Below, piece after piece: positions 1 to 14,751 of a stretch of 64,000 bases of DNA. Under the pieces are notes generated by a model. It had not been told where the DNA came from and searched no databases. It worked only from the letters and a program-made list of their open reading frames with translations. The stretch is from assembly GCF_032595875.1 (NCBI RefSeq), contig NZ_CP132457.1:434001-498000 (forward strand), read 5' to 3'. The position numbers were made by a program, and so were the translations under genes. The DNA comes from Borreliella andersonii. Lineage in GTDB: Bacteria; Spirochaetota; Spirochaetia; Borreliales; Borreliaceae. Numbering within the stretch: position 1 is the stretch's first letter; each line of letters opens with the position of its first letter.

Positions 1-2138
<2,138 letters not shown>

Positions 2139-2335
2139 ATTTTTTATCTTCCATCTCTATTTTGCCAATTTGCTTATGCAGCATAAAATAATAAATAGAT
2201 AGATAAATAGATATCTATGTTTAATCCATGTCAACATATATTTTACTTTTTATGCTACCTAAATAATACATCCAAAAACACTTATATTTAAGAAACATAA
2301 ATATAAAATCAAGACTTAAGGCGTAAAAATAAAAA
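2139..2335. other. Spacer between 5S and second 23S, with short tandem repeats
   Basis: This stretch repeats the sequence found just upstream of the first 23S (5398-5480), so the duplicated unit includes the 23S leader and its promoter. It also holds a small TAGA/TAAA-type microsatellite at about 2190-2216 that is absent from the other leader. I see no gene in it. Confidence 0.6.
2206..2234 (-). promoter_or_regulatory. Promoter of second 23S-5S unit
   Basis: Read on the minus strand, TTGACA (2229-2234) is followed after 17 bases by TCTATT (2206-2211). The -35 matches that of the first copy, but the -10 is poorer because the short repeat expansion falls on it. This is inferred from sequence only. 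Confidence 0.45.
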
Positions 2336-2447
2336 CCCTGGCAATAACCTACTCTCCCGCGAACTCGCAGTACCATCAGCGAATAAGAGCTTAACTTCTG
2401 TGTTCGGAATGATAACAGGTGTTTCCTCTTTTCTTTAACCACCAGGG
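2336..2447 (-). rRNA. rrf: 5S ribosomal RNA of first 23S-5S unit
   Basis: The minus-strand product has the 5S hallmarks: a terminal stem pairing CCCTGGTGG with the GCCAGGG end, the conserved CCGAACACAGAAGTTAAGC core, and a GGGAGAGTAGG segment. It lies about 22 bases after the 3' end of the first 23S gene, so the two are almost certainly one transcript. Ends are good to a few bases. Confidence 0.93.
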
Positions 2448-2469
2448 TTTTTACAAAGAAGACAAAAAT

Positions 2470-5397
<2,928 letters not shown>

Positions 5398-5449
5398 ATA
5401 TTTTTATCTTCCATCTCTATTTTGCCAATTTGTTTATGCAACATAAAAT

Positions 5450-5478
5450 AATATATATCTTTGTTTAATTCATGTCAA
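5450..5478 (-). promoter_or_regulatory. Promoter of first 23S-5S unit
   Basis: On the minus strand TTGACA (5473-5478), a 17-base spacer and TATATT (5450-5455) form a near-consensus sigma-70 promoter. Transcription would start about 45 bases before the mature 23S 5' end. This supports transcription of 23S-5S independently of 16S, which sits 3 kb upstream behind other genes. Confidence 0.7.
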
Positions 5479-5602
5479 TACTTATTCCAATATTTTAATA
5501 AAAAAATTTACAAAAAATACATTATATATAAAAAATTTATATTTTGAATACACAGTCTTGCCAAAAATAAACCAAATAAATTAAACATTTAAATACAAAC
5601 TA

Positions 5603-6442
5603 TTAATACTTAATATTAAGCTCAAAAAAATCAATTAAAAACCTAGCAACACCATCCTCGTTATTATTAAATCTTGTTATTTCATTATTTGCTAAATTAA
5701 TTTTAAGAAACTCATTGGCATTTTTCATTAAAATCCCTTTGCCAAGATTTTTGAGCATCTCATAATCATTATTATTATCTCCAAAAGCCAAAACATCGCA
5801 CAATGGAATGTTTTCAAGAGAAGCAATATTTTTAATAGCATTATATTTATTGGCATTAATATTGGTAACCTCTAATAAATCTTTAGAAGAAAAAAACACT
5901 CTTGTGTCCTGAAAATCCTTACTCCTGATCTCATTGTCAAGTTTATTAAGAATTGCCAAATCGTCACAATAATAAACAATCTTAGAAACAGAATCAACTT
6001 TCAGTTTAGTCAAATCTCCAATAATAACATTTAAGCCTAAATCCCTAATAAAATGTTTCATAATAGGACTTCTAACATCTGCATTAGAATACCAAGCATC
6101 AAAAGTATAAAGATTAACATCAACATTGTCTGTGTATATCTTGAGAATTTCTTTCGCTAAGCCATAACTCATCGCATGTCTAAAAATTAAATTTTCTTGC
6201 AAAAACACTTCAGCCCCATTCGCCGTTACAATATAATTTTCATTAATACCAATTTCCTTTAATTGACTCCTAATATTTTCAACTTCACTTAATCTTCTAC
6301 CAGTTGCAACAATTATTTTAAAATCTTTCCTCAAAGTCAAAAGAACCTCAAGAGTCAAAAAGGCAATCTCATGATTATCGTTCAATAAAGTGCCATCAAG
6401 ATCAAAAACCAGCATTTTATATCTTTTATAATTAGAATTCAT
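5603..6442 (-). CDS. HAD-superfamily Cof-type sugar/nucleotide phosphatase
   Basis: A 279-residue haloacid-dehalogenase hydrolase of the Cof class, a cytosolic Mg-dependent phosphatase of small phosphorylated metabolites. Motif I is FDLDGT (nucleophile Asp14, Asp16), motif II is the T in VATGRR, and motif IV is GDNNND at about 221-226. The long middle section is the C2-type cap that chooses the substrate. The start at 6442 is preferred over an upstream ATG at 6478 because AAAGAGG lies 8 bases ahead of it. It sits inside the 16S-23S spacer, on the rRNA strand. The exact substrate cannot be read from sequence. Confidence 0.88.
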   Translation of the reverse strand: MNSNYKRYKMLVFDLDGTLLNDNHEIAFLTLEVLLTLRKDFKIIVATGRRLSEVENIRSQLKEIGINENYIVTANGAEVFLQENLIFRHAMSYGLAKEILKIYTDNVDVNLYTFDAWYSNADVRSPIMKHFIRDLGLNVIIGDLTKLKVDSVSKIVYYCDDLAILNKLDNEIRSKDFQDTRVFFSSKDLLEVTNINANKYNAIKNIASLENIPLCDVLAFGDNNNDYEMLKNLGKGILMKNANEFLKINLANNEITRFNNNEDGVARFLIDFFELNIKY

Positions 6443-6569
6443 ATATAAATCCTCTTTTAAAGAAACTATCACAAACAATTTATTCTCAATAAATTACTCT
6501 TAAAGCACAAAATAATCAAATTTACTAATATTATTTTTAAAAAATTTTAAAAACATATTCAAATGAAAA

Positions 6570-7112
6570 TCAACGCCTTGAAACAAATTTGTTATCTTTG
6601 ATATAAAATCTCCAAAGCTTGTTTATATCACTCTCTTGTGCATAATCAATATTGATTCTTTTTGAACAAACTATATTAAAATCTAAATTCAAACCTTTTT
6701 GTAAAAAAAGCTCATTATTTCCAATAAGATCAACTTTATTAAAAGTCAAATCAATGTTTAAAAATTTTGTAAGTTTTCCAGGACCATTAGTAAGAATGCC
6801 CTTCTCTCCCAATACAGGAGAAATAGGCTCTACACTTCTTATTAAAACAGCTTGGGGATTATTTTTATCCGCAGTCACAATGTTAAACATATAATGCACA
6901 CCATATATTATATAAACATAAGAATATCCTCCTATGCTATACATAGCATTTGTGCGATTTGTCATCCTACCGCCATAAGAATGGCAAGCACTATCTGCTA
7001 TCCCCATATAAGCTTCCGTTTCAACAATTCTGGTAACTATTTCCTCTTTGTCGATCTTTCTGATCAACAAATTGCCAAGCAATAACTTTGCAACAACAGT
7101 AGCATCTTGCAA
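6570..7112 (-). CDS. mag: Alkyl-adenine (3-methyladenine) DNA glycosylase, AAG/Mpg family; 5' end possibly frameshifted
   Basis: Removes alkylated purines from DNA as the first step of base-excision repair. The 180 residues follow the AAG family: RIVETEAY near residue 29 with the catalytic Glu, then SYGGRMTNRTNAMY, the YVYIIYGVHYMFNIV core and LTNGPGKLTKFL. The only start open in frame is a TTG at 7110-7112 with no ribosome-binding site. An ATG at about 7128-7130 is out of frame by one base across a run of nine T. One extra T would give an N-terminus MDRIFFLQDATVVAK of about 186 residues. So this is either a homopolymer sequencing error, a phase-variable gene or a weakly started gene. It lies in the rRNA spacer, about 130 bases ahead of the HAD gene. 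Confidence 0.85.
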   Translation of the reverse strand: MQDATVVAKLLLGNLLIRKIDKEEIVTRIVETEAYMGIADSACHSYGGRMTNRTNAMYSIGGYSYVYIIYGVHYMFNIVTADKNNPQAVLIRSVEPISPVLGEKGILTNGPGKLTKFLNIDLTFNKVDLIGNNELFLQKGLNLDFNIVCSKRINIDYAQESDINKLWRFYIKDNKFVSRR

Positions 7113-7148
7113 AAAAAAATTCGATCCATAAACTCAATTTTACAACAA

Positions 7149-7172
7149 GATAATAATAATAATAATAATAAA
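7149..7172. repeat. (TAA)n microsatellite
   Basis: Seven or so uninterrupted TAA units lie just upstream of the DNA glycosylase gene. Such tracts change length by slippage and could alter spacing in the glycosylase leader, but no regulatory role is shown. Confidence 0.7.
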
Positions 7173-7326
7173 TTATTACCAAAACACACATGTAAAACAC
7201 AAACACATATTGAACACAATAAAAATAAAAACTAAAATAACTTAATTATCCAATAAATACATATTTTGATAAATTTTTGATTTATTAAGAATTTTTTTAG
7301 ATTAAAAATCTAAAAAAATTCAAAAA

Positions 7327-7342
7327 GTTGAACTGGTTCAAC
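7327..7342. repeat. Short perfect inverted repeat, operator-like
   Basis: GTTGAACTGGTTCAAC has 7-base arms around two bases. It lies between the glycosylase gene and the tRNA-Ile promoter. It may be a protein-binding site; nothing else identifies it. Confidence 0.4.
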
Positions 7343-7425
7343 TTAACTAAGTTCACATGAAAATGCTAATCTAAAATATAAAGTAGTAAATATTGCTAAA
7401 TATATAAAAATTACAAACTATATGC

Positions 7426-7460
7426 AATATCTCTTATCTTTTAAAAAGATAAGAGATATT
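7426..7460. repeat. Perfect 17-base inverted repeat ahead of tRNA-Ile
   Basis: Two 17-base arms (left arm AATATCTCTTATCTTTT) are separated by a single A. The right arm ends inside the -35 box of the tRNA-Ile promoter. It could be an operator or a transcript-end hairpin for leftward RNA; there is no GC-rich core, so a classical terminator is unlikely. Confidence 0.65.
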
Positions 7461-7487
7461 GACAAAGTCAAAAGATTAAAATAAAAT
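7459..7487 (+). promoter_or_regulatory. tRNA-Ile promoter
   Basis: TTGACA (7459-7464), 17 bases, then TAAAAT (7482-7487) make a near-consensus promoter. The expected start near 7494 leaves about 17 bases of leader before the tRNA at 7511. Confidence 0.75.
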
Positions 7488-7510
7488 TTGAAAAGAATTG
7501 ATATGCTTAA

Positions 7511-7584
7511 GGGATCATAGCTCAGGTGGTTAGAGCGCAGGTCTGATAAACCTGAGGTCGGATGTTCAACTCATCCTGGTCCCA
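7511..7584 (+). tRNA. tRNA-Ile (anticodon GAT)
   Basis: A 74-base cloverleaf: acceptor GGGATCA pairs with TGGTCCC, anticodon loop CTGATAA gives GAT, T-loop TTCAACT. The CCA end is not encoded. In most bacteria tRNA-Ile and tRNA-Ala lie together in the 16S-23S spacer on the rRNA strand. Here tRNA-Ile is on the opposite strand and must be transcribed from its own promoter, against the rRNA genes. Confidence 0.97.
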
Positions 7585-7665
7585 ATGCATTCTACTGAAG
7601 TAAGTATGCTAGTGCTATTATAATTAATAACAACAAAACTTTATTCAATCTCCATATCAAGACAT

Positions 7666-8160
7666 GTATATATGATTACTAACTACTCCAACTTCATGAC
7701 TTTGGGTGCCAAATAAATCCAAACTGAAATCTGCTTTACGGCATTTTTTCAAATTTTTCAGGCCATTGCGACAAGATTGTAAACCAAGACTGACGACTTA
7801 ACTCAACCCCACCTTCCTTCAACTTATAAATGACAGTCTTATCCACAATTACATCCTGGTAACGATAATAAAGGCTGCGGTTCGCTATAATACTTCTCCT
7901 CTTTCCAGACATCACACTTAACAATCCACATTATTTCCTAACTAAAAGATAACAATAAATGTAAGTAGTTTATAAAATAGGCTGCCATAAAATATAATCC
8001 TGTTTACCCCTTATCCCTTAGTAAAACTAATTTGGCTCTTATAGGGTAACTTACTTTCACCTCTAGACATTCTTGTTAATATCAACAGGCCCCAACTTTA
8101 ACCCAGAAATTTTAACTTCCTCTGCTTCACATTCCAATAATTATTTTAACAAAGCTAACT
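7666..8160 (-). pseudogene. Decayed 16S rRNA gene fragment (rrs relic)
   Basis: The plus strand here aligns collinearly with the complement of the working 16S gene at about 8640-9370. Shared blocks in the same order include TCCAACTTCATGA (7688 and about 8655), CAGGCCATTG (7759 and 8749), CAGTCTTATC (7833 and 8835), TAATCCTGTTT (7995 and 9201), ATATCAACAG (8079 and 9284) and then CAGAAATT.TAACTTCCTCT. The offset jumps by about 200 between 7842 and 7995, so the relic has lost about 200 bases from its middle. It matches roughly E. coli 16S positions 620-1350. Identity by eye is about 60-70%, far too low to function. It lies between tRNA-Ala and tRNA-Ile and has the same direction as the working 16S. 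Confidence 0.88.
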
Positions 8161-8198
8161 GAAAACATACTTAATCACAATTTAAGGCACAAACCTAA

Positions 8199-8272
8199 TG
8201 GAGGTTAAGGGATTCGAACCCTTGACCCTCGGCTTGCAAAGCCGATGCTCTAGCCAACTGAGCTAAACCCCC
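8199..8272 (-). tRNA. tRNA-Ala (anticodon TGC)
   Basis: On the minus strand GGGGGTT pairs with AACCTCC, the anticodon loop is TTTGCAA (TGC) and the T-loop is TTCGAAT. It lies about 177 bases after the 16S 3' end on the same strand and has no promoter of its own that I can see, so it is probably cotranscribed with 16S. CCA is not encoded. Confidence 0.97.
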
Positions 8273-8448
8273 AAAATGATCTAAACTTAAGTCTAAGTTT
8301 AATAAAATCTCTTAATATCAAAAATAAAACACTCAATACATAAGCTTCTCTTAAACTTATAGAAATAACATTGATTTTAAAAACTCTTTTATCAAAAGAA
8401 AAGAGTAGAGAAGAGTTAATGGAATTAGCCTTAATTTATCTTTCTCTT

Positions 8449-9988
<1,540 letters not shown>

Positions 9989-10098
9989 TTATTTTTTTTA
10001 TTTAAAAAAATTAACAGGTTTTGTTTATTCTTTTGGCTTTTAACCTTACTTAACTCTTCCCTTCTCTTATCTTCCAATAATCATTTCAACCTTTAATA

Positions 10099-10127
10099 CT
10101 TTAACAGAATAAGAATCACATTGTCAA
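10099..10127 (-). promoter_or_regulatory. 16S rRNA promoter
   Basis: Minus-strand TTGACA (10122-10127), 17 bases, then TTAAAG (10099-10104). Transcription would begin about 105 bases before the mature 16S 5' end, leaving room for a processing stem. The -10 box is weak but -35 and spacing are ideal. Confidence 0.65.
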
Positions 10128-10190
10128 TACCTTTGCATTATTTTATCAATATAAAATAATAAATTTTATTACTAGTCCATGATAAAAGCA

Positions 10191-10739
10191 TTAACAATCA
10201 CACTTTTCATTAGCAGGTAAAGTTGTAAAAATTTTTTTTAATTTATTTCCCAATTTAGCTTTTAAATAATCAAAAAAGGTTCTGAAATTTTCATTATCTC
10301 CTTTAAACTTAATCCACAATTCTTTAAAAGTCAAAATTCCCGCTCTAAGATCATTGTAATTAGAAAAGGCAGCAGTACAATCACTATACATTAAATTATA
10401 AAAATCAGAATCTTGTTTATCTTTAAAAAAATCTATACTTGGTATTTTTTTAGCAAAGGCAAATCCTCTTTCATAGGCCGTACCTGCATCAACATAATTA
10501 ACCAAGGCTAAAACAATATCGCTACTAACTAGCTCTTTTAAATCTATTTCTCTTATCTTCTCTCTTATATCTCTATTTGCAAACTTATAATCAACCTTCT
10601 CAAGCAATCCCATCTTTTTGACAGCATGATGCTCTGGAGAAAATACATCTAAATTAAACTCTTCAAGAAATTTTAAAACCTCATCCCTTAGTTTAATTTC
10701 CTCTTCCTTGAAAAATGGAGAAGCTAAATAAATCTTCAT
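10191..10739 (-). CDS. Nucleoside 2-deoxyribosyltransferase
   Basis: Exchanges the base on 2'-deoxyribonucleosides, a salvage reaction useful in an organism with no de novo nucleotide synthesis. The 182 residues start MKIYLASPFF, the strand that opens this fold. DAGTAYERGFAFAK at 84-97 contains the Asp84 and catalytic Glu90 of the family. The start has AGGGG six bases ahead. The C-terminus is unusually Lys/Cys-rich (ends EKCDC) and may be an extra tail. The gene is the first protein gene upstream of the 16S promoter and is on the same strand. Substrate choice (purine versus pyrimidine class) is not settled. Confidence 0.87.
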   Translation of the reverse strand: MKIYLASPFFKEEEIKLRDEVLKFLEEFNLDVFSPEHHAVKKMGLLEKVDYKFANRDIREKIREIDLKELVSSDIVLALVNYVDAGTAYERGFAFAKKIPSIDFFKDKQDSDFYNLMYSDCTAAFSNYNDLRAGILTFKELWIKFKGDNENFRTFFDYLKAKLGNKLKKIFTTLPANEKCDC

Positions 10740-10833
10740 AAAAACCCCTATTAAAATTCAAGTATAACACAATAAATCACTCAGATAAAATCAATAATAA
10801 ATAAATTTTTGAAATTTAAGCAGAAAGCATTTA

Positions 10834-11505
10834 TCATGAACGACTTCTGCTGACCAAAATAGTAAACTCCCCTTTGATCTTCTCTTTGCCCGATTCAAAA
10901 TATTTTTTTAATTCCAAGGGTTTACCAATTTGATATTCTTCATAAATTTTTGTCATCTCTCGACCAATAAGAACCTTTGCATCTAAACTAACAGAAGAAA
11001 TTTCAACAAGTAATTTCAAAATTCTATGACCAGATTCAAGCAAAACAAAAGCATCTCCCCTTTTATATAGCTCAGCAATTCTTTTAAATCTTTTAAGCCC
11101 CTTGTTAGGCAAAAATCCCTCAAAAAACACTGATTTATCTCTAAAAGGATTAACACTTACAATTGTATTAAAAGAACTTACTCCAGGAATTGGACAAACT
11201 TTGTATCCCTCTCTAAAAGCAGCAGCAACTAATAAGCTACCAGGATCACTAAGCCCCGGAGTACCAGCATCACTAACAAAAGCAACAGAATATCCTTTTG
11301 ATAAATAATCCAATAGCAAGCTTATCTTCTTGCTTTCTGTTACAGCATTACAAGAAATCATTTTTTTATTAATTTTATATCGCGACAAAAGCTTACTGGT
11401 AACTCTCGTATCTTCTGCAAAGATAACATTTACCGATTTTAAAATATCAATTGCTCTATAAGTAATATCTTCTAAATTGCCTATTGGCGTACCAATAATA
11501 TACAA
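10834..11505 (-). CDS. rsmI: 16S rRNA (cytidine1402-2'-O)-methyltransferase
   Basis: SAM-dependent methylation of C1402 in the decoding centre of 16S rRNA. The protein is a tetrapyrrole-methylase fold: YIIGTPIGNLEDIT at the start, EDTR near residue 37, then SDAGTPGLSDPG near 78-89 and LLESGHRI. The reading frame stays open upstream to 11607, but family members begin at the YIIGTPIGNL strand. AAAGGAG lies 5 bases ahead of a TTG at 11505 and 2 bases ahead of a GTG at 11508, so TTG is preferred. About 223 residues, somewhat shorter than E. coli RsmI, lacking its C-terminal extension. Confidence 0.92.
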   Translation of the reverse strand: MYIIGTPIGNLEDITYRAIDILKSVNVIFAEDTRVTSKLLSRYKINKKMISCNAVTESKKISLLLDYLSKGYSVAFVSDAGTPGLSDPGSLLVAAAFREGYKVCPIPGVSSFNTIVSVNPFRDKSVFFEGFLPNKGLKRFKRIAELYKRGDAFVLLESGHRILKLLVEISSVSLDAKVLIGREMTKIYEEYQIGKPLELKKYFESGKEKIKGEFTILVSRSRS

Positions 11506-11718
11506 CACGACTCCTTTTAATTCCTCCAAAACCAAAAATAAATAACATGTATTTAAAGCATTTTTCTTAATAATACAAATCTGAAATCCCTCATTCACCA
11601 AATACAAGCATAAGCTATAAGCTATATTTACATGTCTATCAAAACACTTGCTTTTGTATTACATTTAGTTATATCATTAAGTATTAATAATTAAAAAATA
11701 AAAAGAAAGGGAAAATTT

Positions 11719-12036
11719 ATGTTTGCATTAATTAGAAAAATATTTATGATCTATTTTTTATGCATTACTCTTGCAGGCTTTGCCATGATTTTTATTGACA
11801 GCAGATTTACTGAACAGTCCGATGTTAAAGAAAATCAAAGCAAAATTAATCAACATACAATTGAACCCAATTTAATCATGTTTACATCTTCTATAGGGGG
11901 ATTTTTGGGCGTTTATGCTGGAATTTGGATCTTTAACTATGATAAAAGCAATTTTTACCTAAATTGGGGAAATTTAATAATATTAATATACAACATAGCC
12001 CTAATTATCACTGTATACTCAAAATCACGTAGCTAG
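11719..12036 (+). CDS. Small membrane protein of unknown function
   Basis: A 105-residue protein that I do not recognise. Three hydrophobic stretches are visible: about 8-28, 55-75 (SSIGGFLGVYAGIWIF) and 85-100 (IIILIYNIALIITVY), separated by a polar section at 29-52. So it is probably a three-pass inner-membrane protein. AAAGAAAGGGAAAA precedes the ATG. It stands alone between rsmI and a DUF1893 gene, divergent from the first and convergent with the second. The coding strand is A-rich like other plus-strand genes left of the origin. Confidence 0.7.
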   Translation: MFALIRKIFMIYFLCITLAGFAMIFIDSRFTEQSDVKENQSKINQHTIEPNLIMFTSSIGGFLGVYAGIWIFNYDKSNFYLNWGNLIILIYNIALIITVYSKSRS

Positions 12037-12065
12037 CCAAAACATATCTCAATTATTTTCATAAT

Positions 12066-12455
12066 TTATAAATTATTCACTATAATACCCCTTTTAATCA
12101 TATACTTATAAACCTCTTCAGGATTTTCTAAGCTTTCAATCAGACTTTCTGCCCTATCATTTATTTTTTCTACCAATTTTTTATAACCCACTTTTATTCC
12201 TCTGCTTTCTAAAAAATCCTTTGCGGGCTGAGAAACAACCCCAGCTTGAACATTTTGAAGCCCTATATTATAAATAATAACGGCTGCTGCCTTACCCACA
12301 ACCTTATCATAAATTTCAAGTCCTTCTTTATTCTGGATATACTTATTGATAAAATTATCTACTTCTAAAAGAGGTTTTAATCCTCTTTCCATATTAGAAT
12401 AAAGTATTTTATGATCTTTAAATAACCTTAATGTCGGATTCAAGCCTGATATCAT
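12066..12455 (-). CDS. DUF1893 (TM1506-like) protein
   Basis: The 129 residues resemble the DUF1893 family typified by Thermotoga TM1506: GLKPLLE near 26-32, KVVGKAAAVIIYNIGLQNVQAGVVSQPA near 51-78, then LESRGIKVGYKKLV. That fold is related to nucleoside/nucleotide deaminases, but the biochemical role is not known. Family assignment is from recall of the pattern, not a search. It is a single gene convergent with the small membrane protein upstream. Confidence 0.6.
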   Translation of the reverse strand: MISGLNPTLRLFKDHKILYSNMERGLKPLLEVDNFINKYIQNKEGLEIYDKVVGKAAAVIIYNIGLQNVQAGVVSQPAKDFLESRGIKVGYKKLVEKINDRAESLIESLENPEEVYKYMIKRGIIVNNL

Positions 12456-12567
12456 TTTTACCTCTTTTCTGGATATTTACAACAATCAATAATAAAAACA
12501 AACACTATTAATAATATACATAAACAATAAATACTGCAATATCTAAAAAGATAGTATACTTAAGCTT

Positions 12568-13146
12568 ATGATATTCGTGCCAAAAAACCATAGTAATTCT
12601 AAAATTGAAATAAAGAAATCCATCTTTGTTTCATATATTTTTAATATTGAAAAAAAAGACGATATAAATAAAACTATTAAAAAATATAGAATAAAATTTA
12701 AAAATGCTACGCATGTGGTTTATGGATTTAGAATTGGAAACAAAGACTCATTCCTAAATGGAATGAGTGACGACAGAGAGCCTAATTTAACAGCGGGGAA
12801 ACCTACATTGGACGCCATAATACACAACAATTTAACTGATACTTTAATAATCACATTGCGATATTTTGGAGGTACTTTGCTTGGAAGAGGGGGATTAATC
12901 AAAGCATATTACAAATCTGCCAAAAAAGTTATTAATAATACATCTATAATAGAAAAAGAGGAATTAGAAACCTTAAGCTTAAATTTAACTTATAACCAAT
13001 ACAATTCATTATTAAAAATGAAAAATAAATTTGAAATAGAAATAATAGATTCAAACTTTTCGAACAAAATAAACACCTCAATTAAATTCAAAACAAAAAA
13101 TAAACAAAAAATATCGGAATTTTTTATAGAAAATGGATTAATTTAA
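12568..13146 (+). CDS. yigZ: YigZ/IMPACT family protein
   Basis: 192 residues. The UPF0029 N-terminal domain is clear: SIFVSYIFNIE, then ATHVVYGFRIG, DDREPNLTAGKPTLDAI and the signature RYFGGTLLGRGGLIKAY near 97-113. A DUF1949-like C-terminal section follows. The eukaryotic homologue IMPACT regulates Gcn2; the bacterial role is undefined, though ribosome or translation links are often suggested. The ATG follows a weak leader 'aagcttatg' with no clear ribosome-binding site. It stands alone on the lagging strand. Confidence 0.85.
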   Translation: MIFVPKNHSNSKIEIKKSIFVSYIFNIEKKDDINKTIKKYRIKFKNATHVVYGFRIGNKDSFLNGMSDDREPNLTAGKPTLDAIIHNNLTDTLIITLRYFGGTLLGRGGLIKAYYKSAKKVINNTSIIEKEELETLSLNLTYNQYNSLLKMKNKFEIEIIDSNFSNKINTSIKFKTKNKQKISEFFIENGLI

Positions 13147-13282
13147 GAAATTTTAAAGTTTCATAAAGAATAATATGCATGTAAAATAATCAAATACTTG
13201 AAAACTAATTTAAAATATTATTATTTTTATCATTTATGTTTTAAAATATAAAAACAAGACCAAATAAAAAGAGAAAATTTAT

Positions 13283-14035
13283 ATGAAAATAATATCTGTA
13301 ATCAATCAAAAAGGAGGCGTAGGAAAAACTACAAGCGCCATTAATATTTCTTATTCAATGACCCTGTTTGATAAAAAAATTCTTCTAATAGATATTGATT
13401 CACAAGGAAACTCTACTAGCGGAACAAACACCTCAGAGTATATAGCCGAAAACTCAAGTTATGAACTTATTAATAAAAAAATAAAGATCAAACCTTTAAA
13501 TCATTTTAAATTAGACATAATTCCTTCTAGTATTAAATTAGCTTTGCTCGAGAAAGAATTAATAAATGAACTTTCAAGAGAAAATTTTTTAAAAAATGCA
13601 TTAACACTATACGAAAAAGATAAATATGATTTTATTATCATAGACTGCCCCCCCACACTTTCAATATTAACTATAAATGCCCTTATTGCAAGCAATTACT
13701 TGTTAATACCAATTGAAACTGAATTTTTTGCATTTGAAGGCATAAATCAACTAATAGATACAATAAATACTGTAAAGCAAATAAACAAAAATTTAGAAAT
13801 TGCGGGTGTTTTTATAAATAAATACGATATAAGGAACAAAAGTAAAGAAAAATATGTAAGCTCGTTAAAAAAGGTTTTTAAAGAAAAGCTTTTAAATACA
13901 AAAATAAGGAAAAATATAACTATTTCAAAATCTCAAGAAGCAAAAATGCCCGTATATGAATATGATAAAGAAAGCAATGCTGCAAAAGATTTCCTAGAGC
14001 TCTCAAAAGAAATACTAAACAAAATTAAGGAATAA
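13283..14035 (+). CDS. parA: Chromosome partitioning ATPase ParA
   Basis: A MinD/ParA-family ATPase that moves origin regions apart. The deviant Walker A KGGVGKTT is at 10-17, A' IDIDSQGNST follows near 37-46, and Walker B FIIIDCPPT lies near residue 116. Its 250 residues match the short type Ib/Ia core with no N-terminal DNA-binding domain, as in chromosomal ParA. It is followed two bases later by parZ. In B. burgdorferi, work published in 2022 found that ParA with ParZ, more than ParB, places chromosome copies. The start has an A-rich leader with a GAGAAAA ribosome-binding site. Confidence 0.95.
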   Translation: MKIISVINQKGGVGKTTSAINISYSMTLFDKKILLIDIDSQGNSTSGTNTSEYIAENSSYELINKKIKIKPLNHFKLDIIPSSIKLALLEKELINELSRENFLKNALTLYEKDKYDFIIIDCPPTLSILTINALIASNYLLIPIETEFFAFEGINQLIDTINTVKQINKNLEIAGVFINKYDIRNKSKEKYVSSLKKVFKEKLLNTKIRKNITISKSQEAKMPVYEYDKESNAAKDFLELSKEILNKIKE

Positions 14036-14037
14036 CT

Positions 14038-14751
14038 ATGTCTGACAATTTAGAAACTTTAATGTTTCTAATGGGTAAAAAATTAGAAACATCCTCAAAC
14101 AATTCAGAAAATATTGAAAAAAAGGAAATTATTTCCATTGAAAGAAAAACCTTTGACTACAATAAGCTAGATAAAGATATTTCTGATTTTTTGAAAAAAA
14201 AGCAAAATGAAATTTTCAATATTTTCAACAACACTTATACAAAAATTGGAAAAATACTCAAAGACGCTCAAGACAAATTAAAAGGAAACAATCAATATAA
14301 CGGACTTTTTTATCAGTGGTTTAAAAGTATGGGATTTAAAAAAGACAAGGTTTACGCTTTAATATCAAGATATAATCTGCTTGTAGAAAATTCCGACAAG
14401 CAACTCACTATAGAAAAATTGCCCTTATCATTATCATATGCAATATCTAAAAAATCTTGTCCCCCTATTTTAAAAACCGAAGTTTTAAATGGCAAAATAA
14501 CTTCTTTAAAAGAATTTAAAATTGTTTATCAAAAAAGTTTTGATTTAAAGAATACACACAAATCATTATTTAATAAAACCGAAAAATATGAAAACGATAT
14601 AAAAGAATCGCTGGATTTCATATTTAAAAATATAAAAGAATTTAAAAATATTGAATTTAACAAATTAAGAAAAGAAAACTTAAAATTATTTTTTCATTCT
14701 ATTTTGGAAATAAAGAAAAAAATAAAATATATTAATAATAATTTAATCTAA
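14038..14751 (+). CDS. parZ: ParZ centromere-binding partner of ParA (PF49-like)
   Basis: 237 residues encoded two bases after parA, so cotranslation is likely. The position directly behind chromosomal parA identifies it with the gene described as parZ in B. burgdorferi, a centromere-binding protein that works with ParA to segregate the chromosome. A middle section (about 88-118, with FYQWFKSMGFKKDKVYALIS) resembles the conserved segment of PF49 partition proteins of Borrelia plasmids. This suggests a plasmid-type partition cassette moved onto the chromosome; that link is my inference. N- and C-termini are Lys/Asn-rich and probably flexible. Confidence 0.82.
   Translation: MSDNLETLMFLMGKKLETSSNNSENIEKKEIISIERKTFDYNKLDKDISDFLKKKQNEIFNIFNNTYTKIGKILKDAQDKLKGNNQYNGLFYQWFKSMGFKKDKVYALISRYNLLVENSDKQLTIEKLPLSLSYAISKKSCPPILKTEVLNGKITSLKEFKIVYQKSFDLKNTHKSLFNKTEKYENDIKESLDFIFKNIKEFKNIEFNKLRKENLKLFFHSILEIKKKIKYINNNLI

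Noticed and set aside
2190..2216. Possible CRISPR-like or iteron repeat
   Set aside because: It is a simple 4-base microsatellite (TAGA/TAAA) with no spacers.
7736..7924. 62-codon minus-strand ORF
   Set aside because: Falls in the 16S relic; the sequence is explained by rRNA ancestry and not by codons.
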